Source: Pseudomonas putida (GTDB taxonomy: Bacteria > Pseudomonadota > Gammaproteobacteria > Pseudomonadales > Pseudomonadaceae). From it: a stretch of DNA of 64,000 nucleotides. A program made the position numbers and the translations under genes. The stretch is taken from contig NZ_SMTE01000013.1 in NCBI RefSeq assembly GCF_004357765.1, forward strand, positions 62,001-126,000, given 5' to 3'. Positions 51,876 to 61,208 of the stretch are shown piece after piece (position 1 is the first letter of the stretch; each line of letters starts with the position of its first letter). The notes below the pieces were generated by a model. The model did no database searches. It was not told where the DNA came from and saw nothing but the letters and a program-made list of their open reading frames with translations.

Positions 51876-52238
51876 CTACCGACGGGCCCTAACCAACCGC
51901 AACCCAGCCAACACCACGGCGAACACCGCGATGCTGGCGGTATACAACACCAGCGCAGGCACGCCGAACAGCAATGCCAGTCCCGCCAGCCAAGCCCCCA
52001 ACCGCCCCGGCACCCACTGCGCCACCAGCGCCAACGCCAAGCCGCTCCAGGCCAGGATCTGATGGTGAATGGTCAACCCCAGCAGCGACCGGGCCTGGCA
52101 CTGCCAATACGGCCCGGCCCCTGTGCACAGCCCGACCCATTGCCCATCCTCCATCAACCCATAGCGCACGGCGAAGCTTGCAGCCAGCCACATCGCCAGG
52201 AACGAGGCCACGACAACCACCGGCAGGGTACGAGACAT
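51876..52238 (-). CDS. Small four-helix membrane protein, unknown
   Basis: 120 residues with about four hydrophobic segments (LPVVVVASFLAMWLAASFAV, ILAWSGLALALVA, LGAWLAGLALLFGV, LYTASIAVFAVVLAGLRLV) and a Cys pair in a periplasmic-type loop (GLCTGAGPYWQCQ). I recognise no family. The start MSRTLP at 52238 has GGAGAACAG upstream. It is convergent with the GH17 gene, 20 bp apart. Confidence 0.65.
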   Translation of the reverse strand: MSRTLPVVVVASFLAMWLAASFAVRYGLMEDGQWVGLCTGAGPYWQCQARSLLGLTIHHQILAWSGLALALVAQWVPGRLGAWLAGLALLFGVPALVLYTASIAVFAVVLAGLRLVRARR

Positions 52239-52467
52239 CCTGTTCTCCAAAAGCGGTAAAGGTAAGCGGGCATCATCACCCAAGTGCCATTGCAAGGCAA
52301 AATCGTCCTCATGCAGCTATGTTGCAGAGAACAAACCTGCGCCGCCACAGACTGGCGCGGCAATAACTGGCGCGACAAAGACCGCAACACCTTGGCAACT
52401 TTGCCATGACGGTCGTGGTCCTAGCCTGCATATCGCACGACCTTGCTTGCTTTCCCTGGGGGACACC

Positions 52468-53766
52468 ATGCTTCGACCTTGGCGCTTCGCCGCTTTTCTC
52501 GGCGGCCTGCTATTGGCTACGGCCGCTTCAGCGCGGGATATCGACGCCGCAAGCTATGGCTATCCGCTGACCAACCCGTTCGAGGCGACCATCGCCACCA
52601 CCCCGCCGGAGCAACGCCCGACGTTGCCCAGCGACGATGACATCACGCAATCGGACTACAGCCTGAACCTGCGTCCGGACCGTGAGTTCACCTTGCCGGA
52701 CAACTTCTGGCCGGTGAAGAAGCTCAAGTACCGCTTGGCCCGACAGGACCGCGAAGCGCCGTTGATCTTCATCATCGCCGGCACCGGCGCGCCCTATACC
52801 AGCAGCATCAACGAATACCTGAAGAAGCTCTTCTACCAGGCCGGCTTCCATGTGGTGCAACTGTCCTCCCCGACCAGCTGGGACTTCATGAGCGCCGCCT
52901 CGCGCTTTGCCACCCCCGGGGTCAGCCAGGAGGACGCCAAGGACCTCTATCACGTGATGCAGGCCATTCGCGCGCAACAAGCCCGCCTGCCGGTCAGCGA
53001 TTTCTACCTCACCGGCTACAGCCTCGGCGCGCTGGATGCCGCGTTCGTCAGCCACTTGGATGAAACCCGGCGCAGCTTCAACTTCAAGCGCGTGTTGCTG
53101 CTCAATCCACCGGTCAACCTGTACACCTCGATCAACAACCTGGACAAACTGGTGCAGACCCAGGTCAAGGGCATCGACCGTGGCACCACGTTCTACGAAC
53201 TGATGCTGAGCAAGCTCACCCGCTACTTCCAGGACAAGGGCTACATCGACCTCAACGATGCCCTGTTGTATGACTTCCAGCAGTCGCGTCAACACTTGTC
53301 CAATGAACAGATGGCCATGCTCATCGGCACCTCGTTCCGCTTCTCGGCCGCCGACATCGCCTTTACGTCTGACCTGATCAACCGACGCGGCCTGATCATC
53401 CCGCCGAAATACCCGATCACCGAAGGCACCAGCCTCACGCCGTTCTTCAAACGGGCCCTGCAATGCGATTTCGATTGCTACATGACCGAGCAGGTGATTC
53501 CCATGTGGCGCGCCCGCACCAACGGCGGCAGCATCCTGCAACTGGTCGACCAGGTCAGCCTGTACGCCCTGGAAGATTACCTGCACAAGAGCCCGAAGAT
53601 CGCCGTGATGCACAACGCTGACGACGTGATCCTAGGCCCCGGCGACATCGGTTTCCTGCGCAGGGTGTTCGGCGACCGCCTGACCCTGTACCCCCATGGC
53701 GGCCATTGCGGCAACCTCAACTACCGCGTCAACAGCGACGCCATGCTGGAGTTCTTCCGTGGTTAA
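52468..53766 (+). CDS. Secreted alpha/beta hydrolase, unknown substrate
   Basis: 432 residues. Signal peptide (MLRPWRFAAFLGGLLLATAASA) and an alpha/beta hydrolase domain: oxyanion region LIFIIAGTGAPYTSS, nucleophile elbow TGYSLGALDAA (Ser185) and C-terminal His in PHGGHCGN (about 412) after the Asp of HNADDVILG. It looks like an esterase or lipase, periplasmic or outer membrane-facing. The stop overlaps the mlaA start by 8 nt, so both are probably made together. This suggests a role in envelope lipid metabolism (inference). Confidence 0.8.
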   Translation: MLRPWRFAAFLGGLLLATAASARDIDAASYGYPLTNPFEATIATTPPEQRPTLPSDDDITQSDYSLNLRPDREFTLPDNFWPVKKLKYRLARQDREAPLIFIIAGTGAPYTSSINEYLKKLFYQAGFHVVQLSSPTSWDFMSAASRFATPGVSQEDAKDLYHVMQAIRAQQARLPVSDFYLTGYSLGALDAAFVSHLDETRRSFNFKRVLLLNPPVNLYTSINNLDKLVQTQVKGIDRGTTFYELMLSKLTRYFQDKGYIDLNDALLYDFQQSRQHLSNEQMAMLIGTSFRFSAADIAFTSDLINRRGLIIPPKYPITEGTSLTPFFKRALQCDFDCYMTEQVIPMWRARTNGGSILQLVDQVSLYALEDYLHKSPKIAVMHNADDVILGPGDIGFLRRVFGDRLTLYPHGGHCGNLNYRVNSDAMLEFFRG

Positions 53767-54583
53767 CAAACTCTTCCTCGTCACTGCCCTGCTCGCTGCC
53801 GGCAATGCCTTGGCACAAGAGCCCGCGCCACGGGCCAGCGTGATAGAAGCCGACCCGCAGGTGACTGCCGCGCCGCTGGCGCCGGAAGCCGACGGTTTCA
53901 TCGATCCGTTGCGCGAACTGAAATTCAACCCTGGCCTCGACCAGCGCGAGTTCGAGCGCTCGACCCTGGAGGCGCTAAACGTCTATGACCCGCTGGAATC
54001 GATGAACCGGCGCATCTACCACTTCAACTACCGTCTGGACCAATGGGTCCTGCTGCCCCTGGTCAACGGCTACCAGTACGTCACCCCGCACTTCGTGCGC
54101 ACCGGGGTGAGCAACTTCTTCAGCAACCTGGGCGATGTACCGAACCTGTTCAACAGCGTGCTGCAACTCAAGCCCAGGCGCTCGGCGGAAATCACCGCAC
54201 GGTTGATGTTCAACACCCTGCTCGGCGTGGGCGGGCTGTGGGATCCGGCGACCAAGATGGGCCTGCCCAAACAGAATGAGGACTTCGGCCAGACCCTGGG
54301 CTTCTACGGTGTGCCCGAGGGACCGTACCTGATGTTACCGGTGCTGGGTCCCTCGAACCTGCGCGATACCACCGGGCTGGTGGTGGACTATGCGGGCGAG
54401 GACGCGATCAACTACCTGAACGTGGCCGAAGCCAGCAGCGACCACCCCGAGATCTTCGCGTTGCGCGTGGTGGACAAGCGCTACACCACCAACTTCCGCT
54501 ACGGTCAGCTCAATTCGCCGTTCGAGTACGAGAAAGTGCGGTATGTGTATACCCAGGCGCGCAAGCTACAGATCGCGGAGTAG
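53759..54583 (+). CDS. mlaA: MlaA/VacJ-family outer-membrane lipid-asymmetry protein
   Basis: 274 residues. VacJ/MlaA domain: VYDPLESMNRRIYHFNYRLDQWVLLPL, VRTGVSNFFSNLGDVPNLFNS, LGVGGLWDPATKMGLPKQNEDFGQTLGFYG and GPYLMLPVLGPSNLRDTTG. MlaA takes misplaced phospholipids from the outer leaflet and passes them to the Mla shuttle. The N-terminus (VVNKLFLVTALLAAGNALAQ) looks like an ordinary signal peptide; the lipobox Cys of classical MlaA is missing. GTG start at 53759 inside the hydrolase gene, with GGAG about 8 nt upstream. Confidence 0.85.
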   Translation: MVNKLFLVTALLAAGNALAQEPAPRASVIEADPQVTAAPLAPEADGFIDPLRELKFNPGLDQREFERSTLEALNVYDPLESMNRRIYHFNYRLDQWVLLPLVNGYQYVTPHFVRTGVSNFFSNLGDVPNLFNSVLQLKPRRSAEITARLMFNTLLGVGGLWDPATKMGLPKQNEDFGQTLGFYGVPEGPYLMLPVLGPSNLRDTTGLVVDYAGEDAINYLNVAEASSDHPEIFALRVVDKRYTTNFRYGQLNSPFEYEKVRYVYTQARKLQIAE

Positions 54584-54602
54584 ACAAGCCTCACGGAACA
54601 CC

Positions 54603-55751
54603 TCATACCCCGAGAAACTGCTGCAGTTGCTGGCGCTTGGCCAAGGCATCCCGGCGCCCCAGTTCGATCAGTTCGCTGCAGTAGCTGGCCTCGAACAACA
54701 GGTAGCTCAACACCCCCGCGCCACTGGTCCGCGTCGCCCCCGGCCCGCGCAAGAAGGTGCGCAAGGCTGAGGGCAGTTCGCGTCGGTGGCGTGCGGCGAT
54801 CTCGTCCAGTGGCTGGCTGGGCGCCACCACCAACACCTCGATCGGCGCCAGCCCAAGGTGCCGTGCATTGAGGTGGGCCGGCAGCAGGTGACTGAGGTGG
54901 TTGAGCCGCTGCAGCAGTTCGATGTCGTCTTCGAGGCTGTCGATGAACGTACTGTTGAGCATGTGCACGCCGATCTGCGCCAGGCTCGGCTGCTGGCCGC
55001 TGAATACCCGTTGGGCCGTCGGCGGCGCCGGCGGCCGCTGCGGGTTGCCGCTGACGCCAACCACCAGCACGCGGCTCGCGCCCAGATGCAGGGCCGGGCT
55101 GATCGGCGCCGACTGGCGCACCGCACCGTCGCCATAGTACTCGTCGCCCAGGCGTACCGGGGCGAACAGCAGCGGGATGGCGGCGCTGGCCAGCAGGTGA
55201 TCGATCGACAAGCGCGTCGGCACGCCGATGCGCCGATGGCGCAACCAGGGGTCGATAGTGCCGCGGCCCTGGTAGAAGGTCACTGCCTGGCCCGATTCGT
55301 AGCCGAATGCGGTCACTGCCACGGCGCGTAACTGCTCGGCCGCCAAGGCGTTATCGATGCCGCTGAGGTTCAGGTGCGAGGTCAGCAGACCGCGTAATGG
55401 ACTGCTGTCGAGCAGGGCCACCGGTGCTTGCCCACCGACGCCCAACAGGCTGTGGCCGACGAAGCGGCTGGCCTGGCGGATCACGCCGGGCCAGTCGCTG
55501 CGCATCACCAGGTGGCTTCGGAAGTTCTGCCAGAAAGCCGTCAGGCGCTCGATCGCCTCACCGAAACGGGCAGCGCCGCTGGCCAGGGCCACGGCGTTGA
55601 TCGCCCCGGCCGAGGTCCCGACGATCACCGGAAACGGATTGGGCGTGCCTGGCGGCAACACCTCGGCGAGGCCGGCCAGCACCCCGACCTGATAGGCCGC
55701 GCGCGCACCGCCGCCAGAGAGGATCAGACCGGTTACCGGAGATGGGGCCAT
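54603..55751 (-). CDS. Patatin-like phospholipase
   Basis: 382 residues. Catalytic dyad of the patatin fold: oxyanion GGGAR at 13-17, GTSAG at 45-49 (Ser47), and the Asp in YYGDGAVRQ. No signal peptide is evident, so probably cytoplasmic, acting at the membrane. RssA-type proteins are related. The start MAPSPVTGLILSGG at 55751 has CAGGAACC upstream; 44 upstream in-frame codons look non-coding. Convergent with mlaA, 19 bp apart. Confidence 0.9.
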   Translation of the reverse strand: MAPSPVTGLILSGGGARAAYQVGVLAGLAEVLPPGTPNPFPVIVGTSAGAINAVALASGAARFGEAIERLTAFWQNFRSHLVMRSDWPGVIRQASRFVGHSLLGVGGQAPVALLDSSPLRGLLTSHLNLSGIDNALAAEQLRAVAVTAFGYESGQAVTFYQGRGTIDPWLRHRRIGVPTRLSIDHLLASAAIPLLFAPVRLGDEYYGDGAVRQSAPISPALHLGASRVLVVGVSGNPQRPPAPPTAQRVFSGQQPSLAQIGVHMLNSTFIDSLEDDIELLQRLNHLSHLLPAHLNARHLGLAPIEVLVVAPSQPLDEIAARHRRELPSALRTFLRGPGATRTSGAGVLSYLLFEASYCSELIELGRRDALAKRQQLQQFLGV

Positions 55752-55813
55752 TGAGGGTTCCTGGGTTGGTGGTGTGTCAGTCCCGCGAAGAGGCCAGCAC
55801 TGACACCCTGATA

Positions 55814-56749
55814 TCAGCGTTTCTTCTTGTCGTACAGCCGCGGCGCCCCTTCGGGCCGCGACTTGAAACGTCGGTGCGCCCACAGGTACTGCTCAGGGCA
55901 CTCGCGCAACACCCCTTCGATCCACTGGTTGATGCGCAGGCAATCGGCCTCCTCGCTCTCACCCGGGAAGTCGGCGAGCGGCGGATGCACCACCAGGCGA
56001 TAGCCGCTGCCATCTTCAAGGCGCTTCTGGGTGAAGGGAATCACCTGCGCCTTGCCCAACCGGGCGAACTTGGTCGTGGCGGTGACCGTCGCCGCCGGAA
56101 TGCCGAACAGCGGCACGAACAGGCTCTGCTTGGCCCCATAGTCCTGGTCCGGCGCGTACCAGATGGCGCGGCCCGAACGCAGCAGCTTGAGCATGCCGCG
56201 CACGTCCTCGCGCTCCACCGCCAGCGAGTCGAGGTTGTGCCGTTCGCGGCCACGGCGCTGGATGAAGTCGAACAACGGGTTACCGTGCTCGCGGTACATA
56301 CCGTCGATGGTATGGGCCTGGCCCAGCAGCGCGGCGCCGATTTCAAGGGTAGTGAAGTGCACCGCCATGAGGATCGCGCCCTGCCCGGCCTGCTGCTCCG
56401 CTTGCAGGTGCTCGATGCCCTCGATGTGCGCCAATCGCGCCAATCTGGCCTTGGGCCACCACCAGCTCATGGCCATTTCGAAGAAGGCGATACCGGTGGA
56501 GGCGAAATTGGCCTTCAACAAACGGCGCCGTTCGTCGTCGGACATTTCCGGGAAACACAACTCCAGATTGCGCGCGGCAATCCGCCGGCGCTCACCGGCC
56601 AGGCGATACATCACGGCGCCCAGGGCACTGCCCAGCGCCAGCAAGGCGCGGTACGGCAACTGCACCACCAGCCACAGCAGGCCCAGGCCCAGCCAGAGGC
56701 CCCAGAAACGTGGGTGGAGGAAATAGGGTCGAAAACGCGGGCGTTCCAT
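55814..56749 (-). CDS. htrB: Lipid A biosynthesis acyltransferase (LpxL/HtrB family)
   Basis: 311 residues. One N-terminal membrane anchor (about 17-45), then the acyltransferase with the HX4E motif HFTTLE (131-136) and the basic pocket. It adds a secondary acyl chain to lipid A at the inner membrane. In P. aeruginosa an htrB homologue also lies next to minC, supporting the call. Whether it is the 2- or 2'-acyltransferase cannot be told. Divergent from minC across 120 bp. Confidence 0.9.
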   Translation of the reverse strand: MERPRFRPYFLHPRFWGLWLGLGLLWLVVQLPYRALLALGSALGAVMYRLAGERRRIAARNLELCFPEMSDDERRRLLKANFASTGIAFFEMAMSWWWPKARLARLAHIEGIEHLQAEQQAGQGAILMAVHFTTLEIGAALLGQAHTIDGMYREHGNPLFDFIQRRGRERHNLDSLAVEREDVRGMLKLLRSGRAIWYAPDQDYGAKQSLFVPLFGIPAATVTATTKFARLGKAQVIPFTQKRLEDGSGYRLVVHPPLADFPGESEEADCLRINQWIEGVLRECPEQYLWAHRRFKSRPEGAPRLYDKKKR

Positions 56750-56869
56750 TGAAGCTTCCGGAAAGACAAAGGCCGGGCATTCTACAACGGTTCGGCATCG
56801 GTTGCGGCCAACCGGTCTTATCGTTATAAGTCAGGGCACTTTTTTCGCAACTTGCCGTCTATGCAGACC

Positions 56870-57619
56870 ATGAGCACAAACCCCACCCCCGACACCGCCT
56901 CCGTGTTCCAGCTCAAGGGCAGCATGCTCGCCATCACTGTGCTGGAACTGGGGCGCAACGACCTGGAAGCCCTCGACCGCCAATTGGCGGCGAAAGTGGC
57001 CCAGGCGCCGAACTTCTTCAGCAACACGCCCCTGGTGCTGGCCTTGGACAAGCTGCCGGCCAACGAAGGGGCGATCGACCTGCCCGGGCTGATGCGCATC
57101 TGCCGCCACCATGGTCTGCGCACCCTGGCCCTGCGCGCCAGTCGCATCGAGGACATCGCCGCGGCGATCGCCATCGACCTGCCCGTGCTACCACCCTCCG
57201 GTGCCCGCGAGCGACCGCTGGAACCCGAGCCCGAGGTCAAGAAGCCCGAACCGCCACCACCGCCGCCGCCACCGGCAGAACCCGAAGTGCGCCCAACCCG
57301 CATCGTCACCACGCCGGTACGCGGCGGCCAGCAGATCTACGCCCAGGGCGGCGACCTGGTGGTGGTCGGTTCGGTCAGCCCGGGTGCGGAACTTCTCGCC
57401 GATGGCAACATCCATGTGTACGGTGCCATGCGCGGCCGTGCCCTGGCGGGCATCAAGGGCAACACCAAGGCACGTATCTTCTGCTATCAGATGACCGCCG
57501 AACTGGTCTCCATCGCCGGCCAGTACCGGGTCTGCGAAGAGCTGCGGCGTGACCCGCTGTGGGGCGCCGGGGTGCAGGTCAGCCTGTCTGGCGATGTGTT
57601 GAACATCACCCGTCTTTAA
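56870..57619 (+). CDS. minC: Septum site-determining protein MinC
   Basis: 249 residues from MSTNPTPDT, or 252 from the ATG at 56861; no clear ribosome site decides between them. The N-terminal domain ([15 protein letters not shown]) and the C-terminal beta-helix ([21 protein letters not shown]) are joined by a Pro-rich linker with eight consecutive prolines. MinC blocks FtsZ polymerisation near the poles when recruited by MinD. It is first in the minCDE group, 96 bp before minD. Confidence 0.95.
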   Translation: MSTNPTPDTASVFQLKGSMLAITVLELGRNDLEALDRQLAAKVAQAPNFFSNTPLVLALDKLPANEGAIDLPGLMRICRHHGLRTLALRASRIEDIAAAIAIDLPVLPPSGARERPLEPEPEVKKPEPPPPPPPPAEPEVRPTRIVTTPVRGGQQIYAQGGDLVVVGSVSPGAELLADGNIHVYGAMRGRALAGIKGNTKARIFCYQMTAELVSIAGQYRVCEELRRDPLWGAGVQVSLSGDVLNITRL

Positions 57620-57715
57620 CGGATACTTGCCGGCATTTTTAGCGCAACTTTTTTCTCGTTGCCGTTTTTTGTATTTGCAGGGACTCGCGTCCCGTTTATT
57701 TAGGGGTGAAACACC

Positions 57716-58528
57716 TTGGCCAAGATTCTCGTCGTTACTTCCGGCAAGGGGGGCGTGGGCAAGACCACCACCAGCGCCGCTATCGGTACCGGCCTCGCTC
57801 TGCGGGGCTACAAGACGGTCATCGTCGACTTCGACGTGGGCCTGCGTAACCTCGACCTGATCATGGGCTGCGAGCGCCGCGTGGTGTACGACTTCGTCAA
57901 CGTGGTCAACGGCGAGGCCAACCTGCAACAGGCCCTGATCAAGGACAAACGCCTCGAGAACTTGTTCGTGCTGGCCGCCAGCCAGACCCGCGACAAGGAC
58001 GCGCTGACCCAGGAAGGCGTGGAGAAGGTGCTGATGGAGCTGAAGGAAAGCTTCGACTACGTCATCTGCGACTCCCCGGCCGGTATCGAGAAGGGTGCAC
58101 ACCTGGCGATGTACTTCGCCGACGAAGCCATCGTCGTGACCAACCCTGAAGTATCCTCGGTTCGTGACTCCGACCGCATGCTGGGCATTCTGTCGAGCAA
58201 GTCGCGCCGCTCCGAAAACGGCGAAGAGCCGATCAAGGAGCACCTGCTGATCACCCGCTACCACCCCGAGCGCGTCGAGAAGGGCGAAATGCTCAGCATC
58301 GCCGACGTCGAGGAAATCCTGGCAATCAAGCTCAAGGGCGTGATCCCCGAGTCGCAGGCCGTACTGAAGGCCTCCAACCAGGGTATCCCGGTCATCCTCG
58401 ACGACCAGAGCGATGCCGGTCAGGCCTACAGCGACACCGTCGACCGTCTGTTGGGCAAAGAAAAGCCACTGCGCTTTATCGACGTGCCGAAGCAAGGATT
58501 CTTCGCGCGCCTGTTTGGAGGCAAATAA
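57716..58528 (+). CDS. minD: Septum site-determining ATPase MinD
   Basis: 270 residues. Deviant Walker A KGGVGKTT at 11-18, then DFDVGLRNLDLIMGC and VCDSPAGIEKG, with the C-terminal amphipathic membrane helix (FFARLFGGK). The start codon is TTG at 57716, preceded by AGGGGTG; no ATG or GTG fits the conserved N-terminus. It oscillates with MinE and recruits MinC. The minE start lies 3 nt after its stop. Confidence 0.97.
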   Translation: MAKILVVTSGKGGVGKTTTSAAIGTGLALRGYKTVIVDFDVGLRNLDLIMGCERRVVYDFVNVVNGEANLQQALIKDKRLENLFVLAASQTRDKDALTQEGVEKVLMELKESFDYVICDSPAGIEKGAHLAMYFADEAIVVTNPEVSSVRDSDRMLGILSSKSRRSENGEEPIKEHLLITRYHPERVEKGEMLSIADVEEILAIKLKGVIPESQAVLKASNQGIPVILDDQSDAGQAYSDTVDRLLGKEKPLRFIDVPKQGFFARLFGGK

Positions 58529-58531
58529 ACC

Positions 58532-58786
58532 ATGAACCTTTTTGACTTCTTTCGTGGCAGGCAGAAACAGAGCAGCGCGTCGGTAGCGAAAGAGCGTCTA
58601 CAGATCATCGTGGCGCACGAGCGCGGCCAGCGCAGCGAGCCCGACTACCTGCCGGCCTTGCAGAAGGAATTGCTCGAGGTGATCCGCAAGTATGTGAACA
58701 TCGGCAACGACGATGTGCACATCGAACTGGAAAACCAGGGTAGCTGCTCGATTCTGGAACTGAACATCACCTTGCCCGATCGCTGA
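58532..58786 (+). CDS. minE: Cell division topological specificity factor MinE
   Basis: 84 residues, the normal length. The N-terminal MinD-stimulating part ([14 protein letters not shown], then [16 protein letters not shown]) and the C-terminal dimerisation domain ([11 protein letters not shown]) are both clear. It drives MinD off the membrane. It is last in minCDE and is followed by a REP pair. Confidence 0.97.
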   Translation: MNLFDFFRGRQKQSSASVAKERLQIIVAHERGQRSEPDYLPALQKELLEVIRKYVNIGNDDVHIELENQGSCSILELNITLPDR

Positions 58787-58802
58787 TCGGGTATCGACCA
58801 TT

Positions 58803-58904
58803 GGGGCTGCGTTGCAGCCCATCGCGGGACAAGCCCGCTCCCACAGGTGCGACACCAATCCTGTAGGAGCGGGCTTGTCCCGCGATGGGCCGCAACGCGG
58901 CCCC
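58803..58904. repeat. Large inverted REP pair after minE
   Basis: 58803-58846 and 58861-58904 are near-perfect inverse copies: GGGGCTG...GCAGCCCATCGCGGGACAAG against CTTGTCCCGCGATGGGC...GCGGCCCC. The REP core is extended outward by GGGGC/GCCCC arms. It could end the minCDE transcript ahead of rluA. Confidence 0.88.
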
Positions 58905-58928
58905 AGTGGTTTACACAGAGAACTCGCA

Positions 58929-59564
58929 ATGCCGCTGTCAAATGTGCAGATCCTCCATGAGGACGCCGCCATCCTAGTCATCAACAAGCCGACCCTGCTG
59001 CTGTCGGTGCCAGGCCGCGCCGAAGACAACAAGGACTGCCTGATCACCCGCCTGCAGGAAAACGGCTACCCCGACGCGCTGATCGTTCACCGTTTGGACT
59101 GGGAAACCTCCGGCATCATCCTGCTGGCCCGCGATGCCGACAGCCACCGCGAGCTGTCGCGGCAGTTCCACGACCGCGAAACCGAAAAAGCCTACACCGC
59201 GTTGTGCTGGGGCCAGCCGGCACTGGACAGTGGCAGCATCGACCTGCCGCTGCGCTATGACCCACCGACCAAGCCTCGCCACGTGGTGGACCACGAGCAA
59301 GGCAAGCATGCGCTGACCTTCTGGCGCGTGCTGGAGCGTTGTGGCGATCACTGCCGGGTCGAGCTGACGCCGATCACCGGGCGCTCGCACCAGCTCCGCG
59401 TGCACATGCTGTCGATCGGCCATCCGTTGCTGGGCGATCGGCTGTACGCCAACCCCGAGGCCCTGGCCGCCCACGAGCGGCTGTGCCTGCACGCCTCGAT
59501 GCTGAGTTTCACCCACCCGGTGTCCGGGGAGCGGTTGAAGTTCGAGTGCCCTGCTCCTTTTTAA
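58929..59564 (+). CDS. rluA: RluA-family RNA pseudouridine synthase
   Basis: 211 residues. Catalytic Asp57 in VHRLDWETSGI, then YTALCWGQP and the C-terminal ITGRSHQLRVHM and GHPLLGDRLYA of the RluA clade. RluA makes pseudouridine at 23S rRNA 746 and tRNA U32. An in-frame ATG at 58812 lies inside the REP, so the start is put at 58929 (MPLSNVQILHEDA). It follows minE as in P. aeruginosa. Confidence 0.92.
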   Translation: MPLSNVQILHEDAAILVINKPTLLLSVPGRAEDNKDCLITRLQENGYPDALIVHRLDWETSGIILLARDADSHRELSRQFHDRETEKAYTALCWGQPALDSGSIDLPLRYDPPTKPRHVVDHEQGKHALTFWRVLERCGDHCRVELTPITGRSHQLRVHMLSIGHPLLGDRLYANPEALAAHERLCLHASMLSFTHPVSGERLKFECPAPF

Positions 59565-59637
59565 GCGGCAAGCTTCAAGCGACAAGCTGCAAGACAAAGC
59601 AAGATCGCGCTGGACCATGCTGCGCACACTGCTCTTG

Positions 59638-59686
59638 CTTGCAGCTTGCAGCTTGCAGCTTGAAGCTTGAAACTTGAAGCTTCAAA
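59638..59686 (+). repeat. Seven tandem CTTGMAR heptads before apeB
   Basis: Starting at 59638: CTTGCAG three times, then CTTGAAG, CTTGAAA, CTTGAAG and CTTCAAA, seven perfectly phased 7-mers. Inverse copies (CAAGCTTCAAGCGACAAGC around 59570-59590, then CTGCAAG) lie just upstream, so the RNA could fold into a long hairpin. The array ends 12 bp before the apeB start, next to its GGAG ribosome site. Confidence 0.85.
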
Positions 59687-59697
59687 TGGAGTGACCT

Positions 59698-60987
59698 ATG
59701 CGCGATGCACTGAATACCGGCCTGATCGAATTCCTCAAGGCCTCCCCGACGCCCTTCCACGCCACCGCCAGTCTGGCCCAACGCCTCGAAGCCGCCGGCT
59801 ACCAGCGCCTGGACGAGCGCGACAGTTGGGCCACGGTGCCTGGCGGTCGCTACTACGTGACCCGCAACGACTCCTCGATCATCGCCGTCAAGCTGGGCAA
59901 GCATTCGCCCGTGCTCAACGGCATCCGCATGGTCGGCGCGCACACCGACAGCCCGTGCCTGCGGGTCAAGCCGCAACCGGAGCTGCAACGTCAGGGCTTC
60001 TTGCAACTGGGCGTAGAAGTCTACGGCGGCGCACTGCTTGCGCCGTGGTTCGACCGCGATCTGTCGTTGGCTGGTCGGGTGACCTTCCGCCGTGACGGCA
60101 AGGTCGAGAGCCAGTTGATCGACTTCAAGCTGCCGATCGCGATCATTCCCAACCTGGCGATCCACCTCAACCGGACCGCCAACGAGGGTTGGCAGATCAA
60201 CCCGCAGAACGAACTGCCGCCGATCCTCGCCCAGGTCGCCGGTGACGAGCGTATCGACTTCCGCGCCCTGCTCACCGAGCAACTGGCCCGCGAGCACGAA
60301 CTCAATGCCGATGTCGTGCTGGATTACGAACTGAGTTTCTACGATACCCAGGACGCTGCGCTGATCGGCCTGAACGGCGACTTCATCGCCGGAGCCCGTC
60401 TGGACAATCTGCTGTCGTGCTTCGCCGGCCTGCAGGCCCTGCTGGCCGCCGACAGCGACGAAACCTGCGTGCTGGTGTGCAACGACCACGAAGAAGTCGG
60501 CTCGTGCTCGGCGTGCGGCGCCGATGGCCCGATGCTCGAACAGACTCTGCAGCGCCTGCTGCCGGGCGGCGATGACTACGTGCGGGCCATCCAACGCTCG
60601 CTGATGGTCTCGGCCGACAACGCCCACGGCGTGCACCCCAACTACGCCGACAAGCACGACGGCAACCACGGGCCAAAGCTCAACGCCGGGCCGGTGATCA
60701 AGGTCAACAACAACCAGCGCTACGCCACCAACAGCGAAACCGCCGGGTTCTTCCGCCACCTGTGCATGGCCGAAGAGGTGCCGGTGCAAAGTTTCGTGGT
60801 ACGCAGCGACATGGGTTGCGGCTCGACCATCGGCCCGATCGCCGCCAGCCACCTGGGCGTACGCACGGTCGACATCGGCCTGCCGACCTTCGCCATGCAC
60901 TCGATCCGCGAGCTGTGCGGCAGCCATGACCTGGCCCACCTGGTGAAGGTGCTGAGCGCGTTCTACCGCAGCCGCGAGTTGCCCTGA
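59698..60987 (+). CDS. apeB: M18 aspartyl aminopeptidase
   Basis: 429 residues. M18 metalloaminopeptidase with metal-ligand motifs [12 protein letters not shown] (His, Asp), [10 protein letters not shown] (Glu pair), [10 protein letters not shown] (Asp) and [12 protein letters not shown] near the C-terminus. It removes N-terminal acidic residues in the cytoplasm. Start [12 protein letters not shown] at 59698 has GGAGTGACC upstream, directly after the heptad array. Confidence 0.95.
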   Translation: MRDALNTGLIEFLKASPTPFHATASLAQRLEAAGYQRLDERDSWATVPGGRYYVTRNDSSIIAVKLGKHSPVLNGIRMVGAHTDSPCLRVKPQPELQRQGFLQLGVEVYGGALLAPWFDRDLSLAGRVTFRRDGKVESQLIDFKLPIAIIPNLAIHLNRTANEGWQINPQNELPPILAQVAGDERIDFRALLTEQLAREHELNADVVLDYELSFYDTQDAALIGLNGDFIAGARLDNLLSCFAGLQALLAADSDETCVLVCNDHEEVGSCSACGADGPMLEQTLQRLLPGGDDYVRAIQRSLMVSADNAHGVHPNYADKHDGNHGPKLNAGPVIKVNNNQRYATNSETAGFFRHLCMAEEVPVQSFVVRSDMGCGSTIGPIAASHLGVRTVDIGLPTFAMHSIRELCGSHDLAHLVKVLSAFYRSRELP

Positions 60988-60999
60988 TTTTGCTCTGAG

Positions 61000-61123
61000 C
61001 AGGACCGGCCTCTTCGCGGGACAAGCCCGCTCCCACAGTATCCCACTAGTCTGAAAATTGGTGGGGTACCTGTGGGAGCGGCGGTTCGGCGCGCCGACTT
61101 GTCCCGCGAAGAGGCCGGTCCTG
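61000..61123. repeat. Inverted REP pair with one variant copy after apeB
   Basis: The outer arms 61000-61025 (CAGGACCGGCCTCTTCGCGG...) and 61098-61123 are perfect 26-bp inverse copies. The right-hand REP carries an insertion containing the 12-bp palindrome TCGGCGCGCCGA (61086-61097) between GGGAGCGG and CTTGTCCCGC. Confidence 0.88.
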
Positions 61124-61208
61124 TAACAACTACTGCTGCGGATCAATCCTCCACCCCAGCAACCCGCTATGCTTGTTTACATGGCCCCACCGCAAAAGGA
61201 TTGCCACC

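Noticed and set aside
58803-61123. Regularly spaced palindromes as a CRISPR array
   Set aside because: The repeats are REP elements in inverted pairs with variable spacing, with no uniform spacers and no cas genes.
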